A DNA stretch of 64,000 nucleotides from Acidobacteriaceae bacterium. Lineage in GTDB: Bacteria > Acidobacteriota > Terriglobia > Terriglobales > Acidobacteriaceae. The notes beneath the pieces are model-generated. The model saw only the letters and a list, made by a program, of their open reading frames with translations. It did not search any database and was not told the origin of the DNA. A program made the position numbers and the translations under genes. This document shows, piece after piece, positions 63,739 to 64,000 of this stretch (position 1 is its first letter; every line of letters starts with the position of its first letter). Location of the stretch: assembly GCA_003134995.1 (NCBI GenBank), contig PLDC01000025.1:56848-120847 (forward strand), in the 5' to 3' direction.

Positions 63739-63887
63739 ATGCAGGAAACTGCGCGATGCTTTTCCATTTCGAAGATGTTAGATGACGTCTCCGCCCTCTG
63801 GGAAAAAGGGATTCGAGCGAATTTCTTGCATCGGGCGCTCCCACATCGGACGTTGTGTTTCAGAATGATGGAGAAAATTACTCTGCA

Positions 63888-63990
63888 TTCTCCGCAGAAG
63901 TTCTCCGTGATCTCCGCGCCTGAGATTTGTAGCGGGTCCGGCAGTCACGGACCTTGAATCGCGGAGTTTACGGAGAACGGCCGCGGAGAA
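63888..63990. repeat. Long imperfect inverted repeat of TCTCCGCGG-type words
   Basis: A 31-nt arm at 63888-63918 (TTCTCCGCAGAAG...CTCCGCG) is mirrored by 63960-63990 (CGCGGAGTTTACGG...GGAGAA) with a 41-nt spacer and about seven mismatches. It lies in the gap beyond the MFS gene with no gene on it. The CTCCGCGG/TTCTCCGTG vocabulary looks like a dispersed genomic repeat rather than a simple terminator. Confidence 0.6.
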
Positions 63991-64000
63991 CGCTGGGACT

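Overview
The window (64 kb, GC-rich, no rRNA, no CRISPR array seen) looks like a chromosomal piece of an Acidobacteriota genome of the Koribacter/Terriglobus type. This is an inference from gene content: a secretin fused to a C-terminal cohesin-like domain, secreted proteins with long tandem Ig-like (Big_2) arrays, PAP2-Wzi fusion, large DUF2339 membrane protein, M1 peptidase of the acidobacterial type, and dispersed hairpin elements between genes. No marker gene in the window settles the taxonomy.

Layout. 1-2065: two tandem minus-strand pentapeptide-repeat/TIR proteins, the second one running off the left edge. 2305-2829: smpB. 3152-6408: secretin plus two type II/IV pseudopilins in one operon. 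6469-13241: histidine-utilisation genes hutU and hutI with a secreted beta-propeller-like protein and a missed 57-residue antisense gene between them, followed by a large secreted M1 aminopeptidase. 13374-13594: sigma70 promoter and tRNA-Phe(GAA). 13836-16369: small Cys-rich protein, cofactor-free haloperoxidase-like hydrolase (with what looks like an out-of-frame Tat-signal relic upstream) and a secreted glyoxalase-fold protein. 16842-21134: TolC/EmrA/EmrB tripartite exporter operon, then a cytidylate-kinase-like gene.

21873-24743 is the most unusual locus: a SRAP (YedK/HMCES-type) abasic-site DNA-crosslink gene split by a 2.14-kb group II intron (22262-24403, minus strand) that carries its own reverse transcriptase/maturase. 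Removing the intron at GTGTG...TAC restores a continuous 242-codon SRAP frame. The intron DVI helix has no bulged A at the usual branch position, and the RT stops before the HNH endonuclease domain. Divergent from SRAP is a two-gene unit of a 71-residue protein and a PGN_0703-like PD-(D/E)XK nuclease. 26067-34169 is a giant secreted protein with 23 Big_2 repeats, an internal duplication of eight of them, and a clan GH-A glycosidase-like C-terminus.

34636-56650, all on the minus strand, is a complete Wzx/Wzy-type exopolysaccharide locus. Read in the direction of transcription it holds a degenerate receiver protein, a NusG/RfaH-like antiterminator, a Wza-like SLBB export protein, a PAP2-Wzi fusion, a kinase-less Wzz/GumC co-polymerase, a UDP-sulfoquinovose synthase-like enzyme, a FemAB/GNAT-like acyltransferase, Wzx, Wzy, two GT2 enzymes, a methyltransferase, a DegT aminotransferase, an initiating phosphoglycosyltransferase, a FlaA1/WbpM dehydratase, and an APS reductase (cysH) at the end. 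The SqdB-like and CysH pairing suggests a sulfonated sugar in the polymer. 56981-63738 holds an M48 peptidase overlapping a 1428-residue DUF2339 membrane protein, then a DHA2-family MFS exporter. Short tandem repeats (7-, 12- and 14/15-bp units) occur at several gene borders and at two sites have been incorporated into reading frames.
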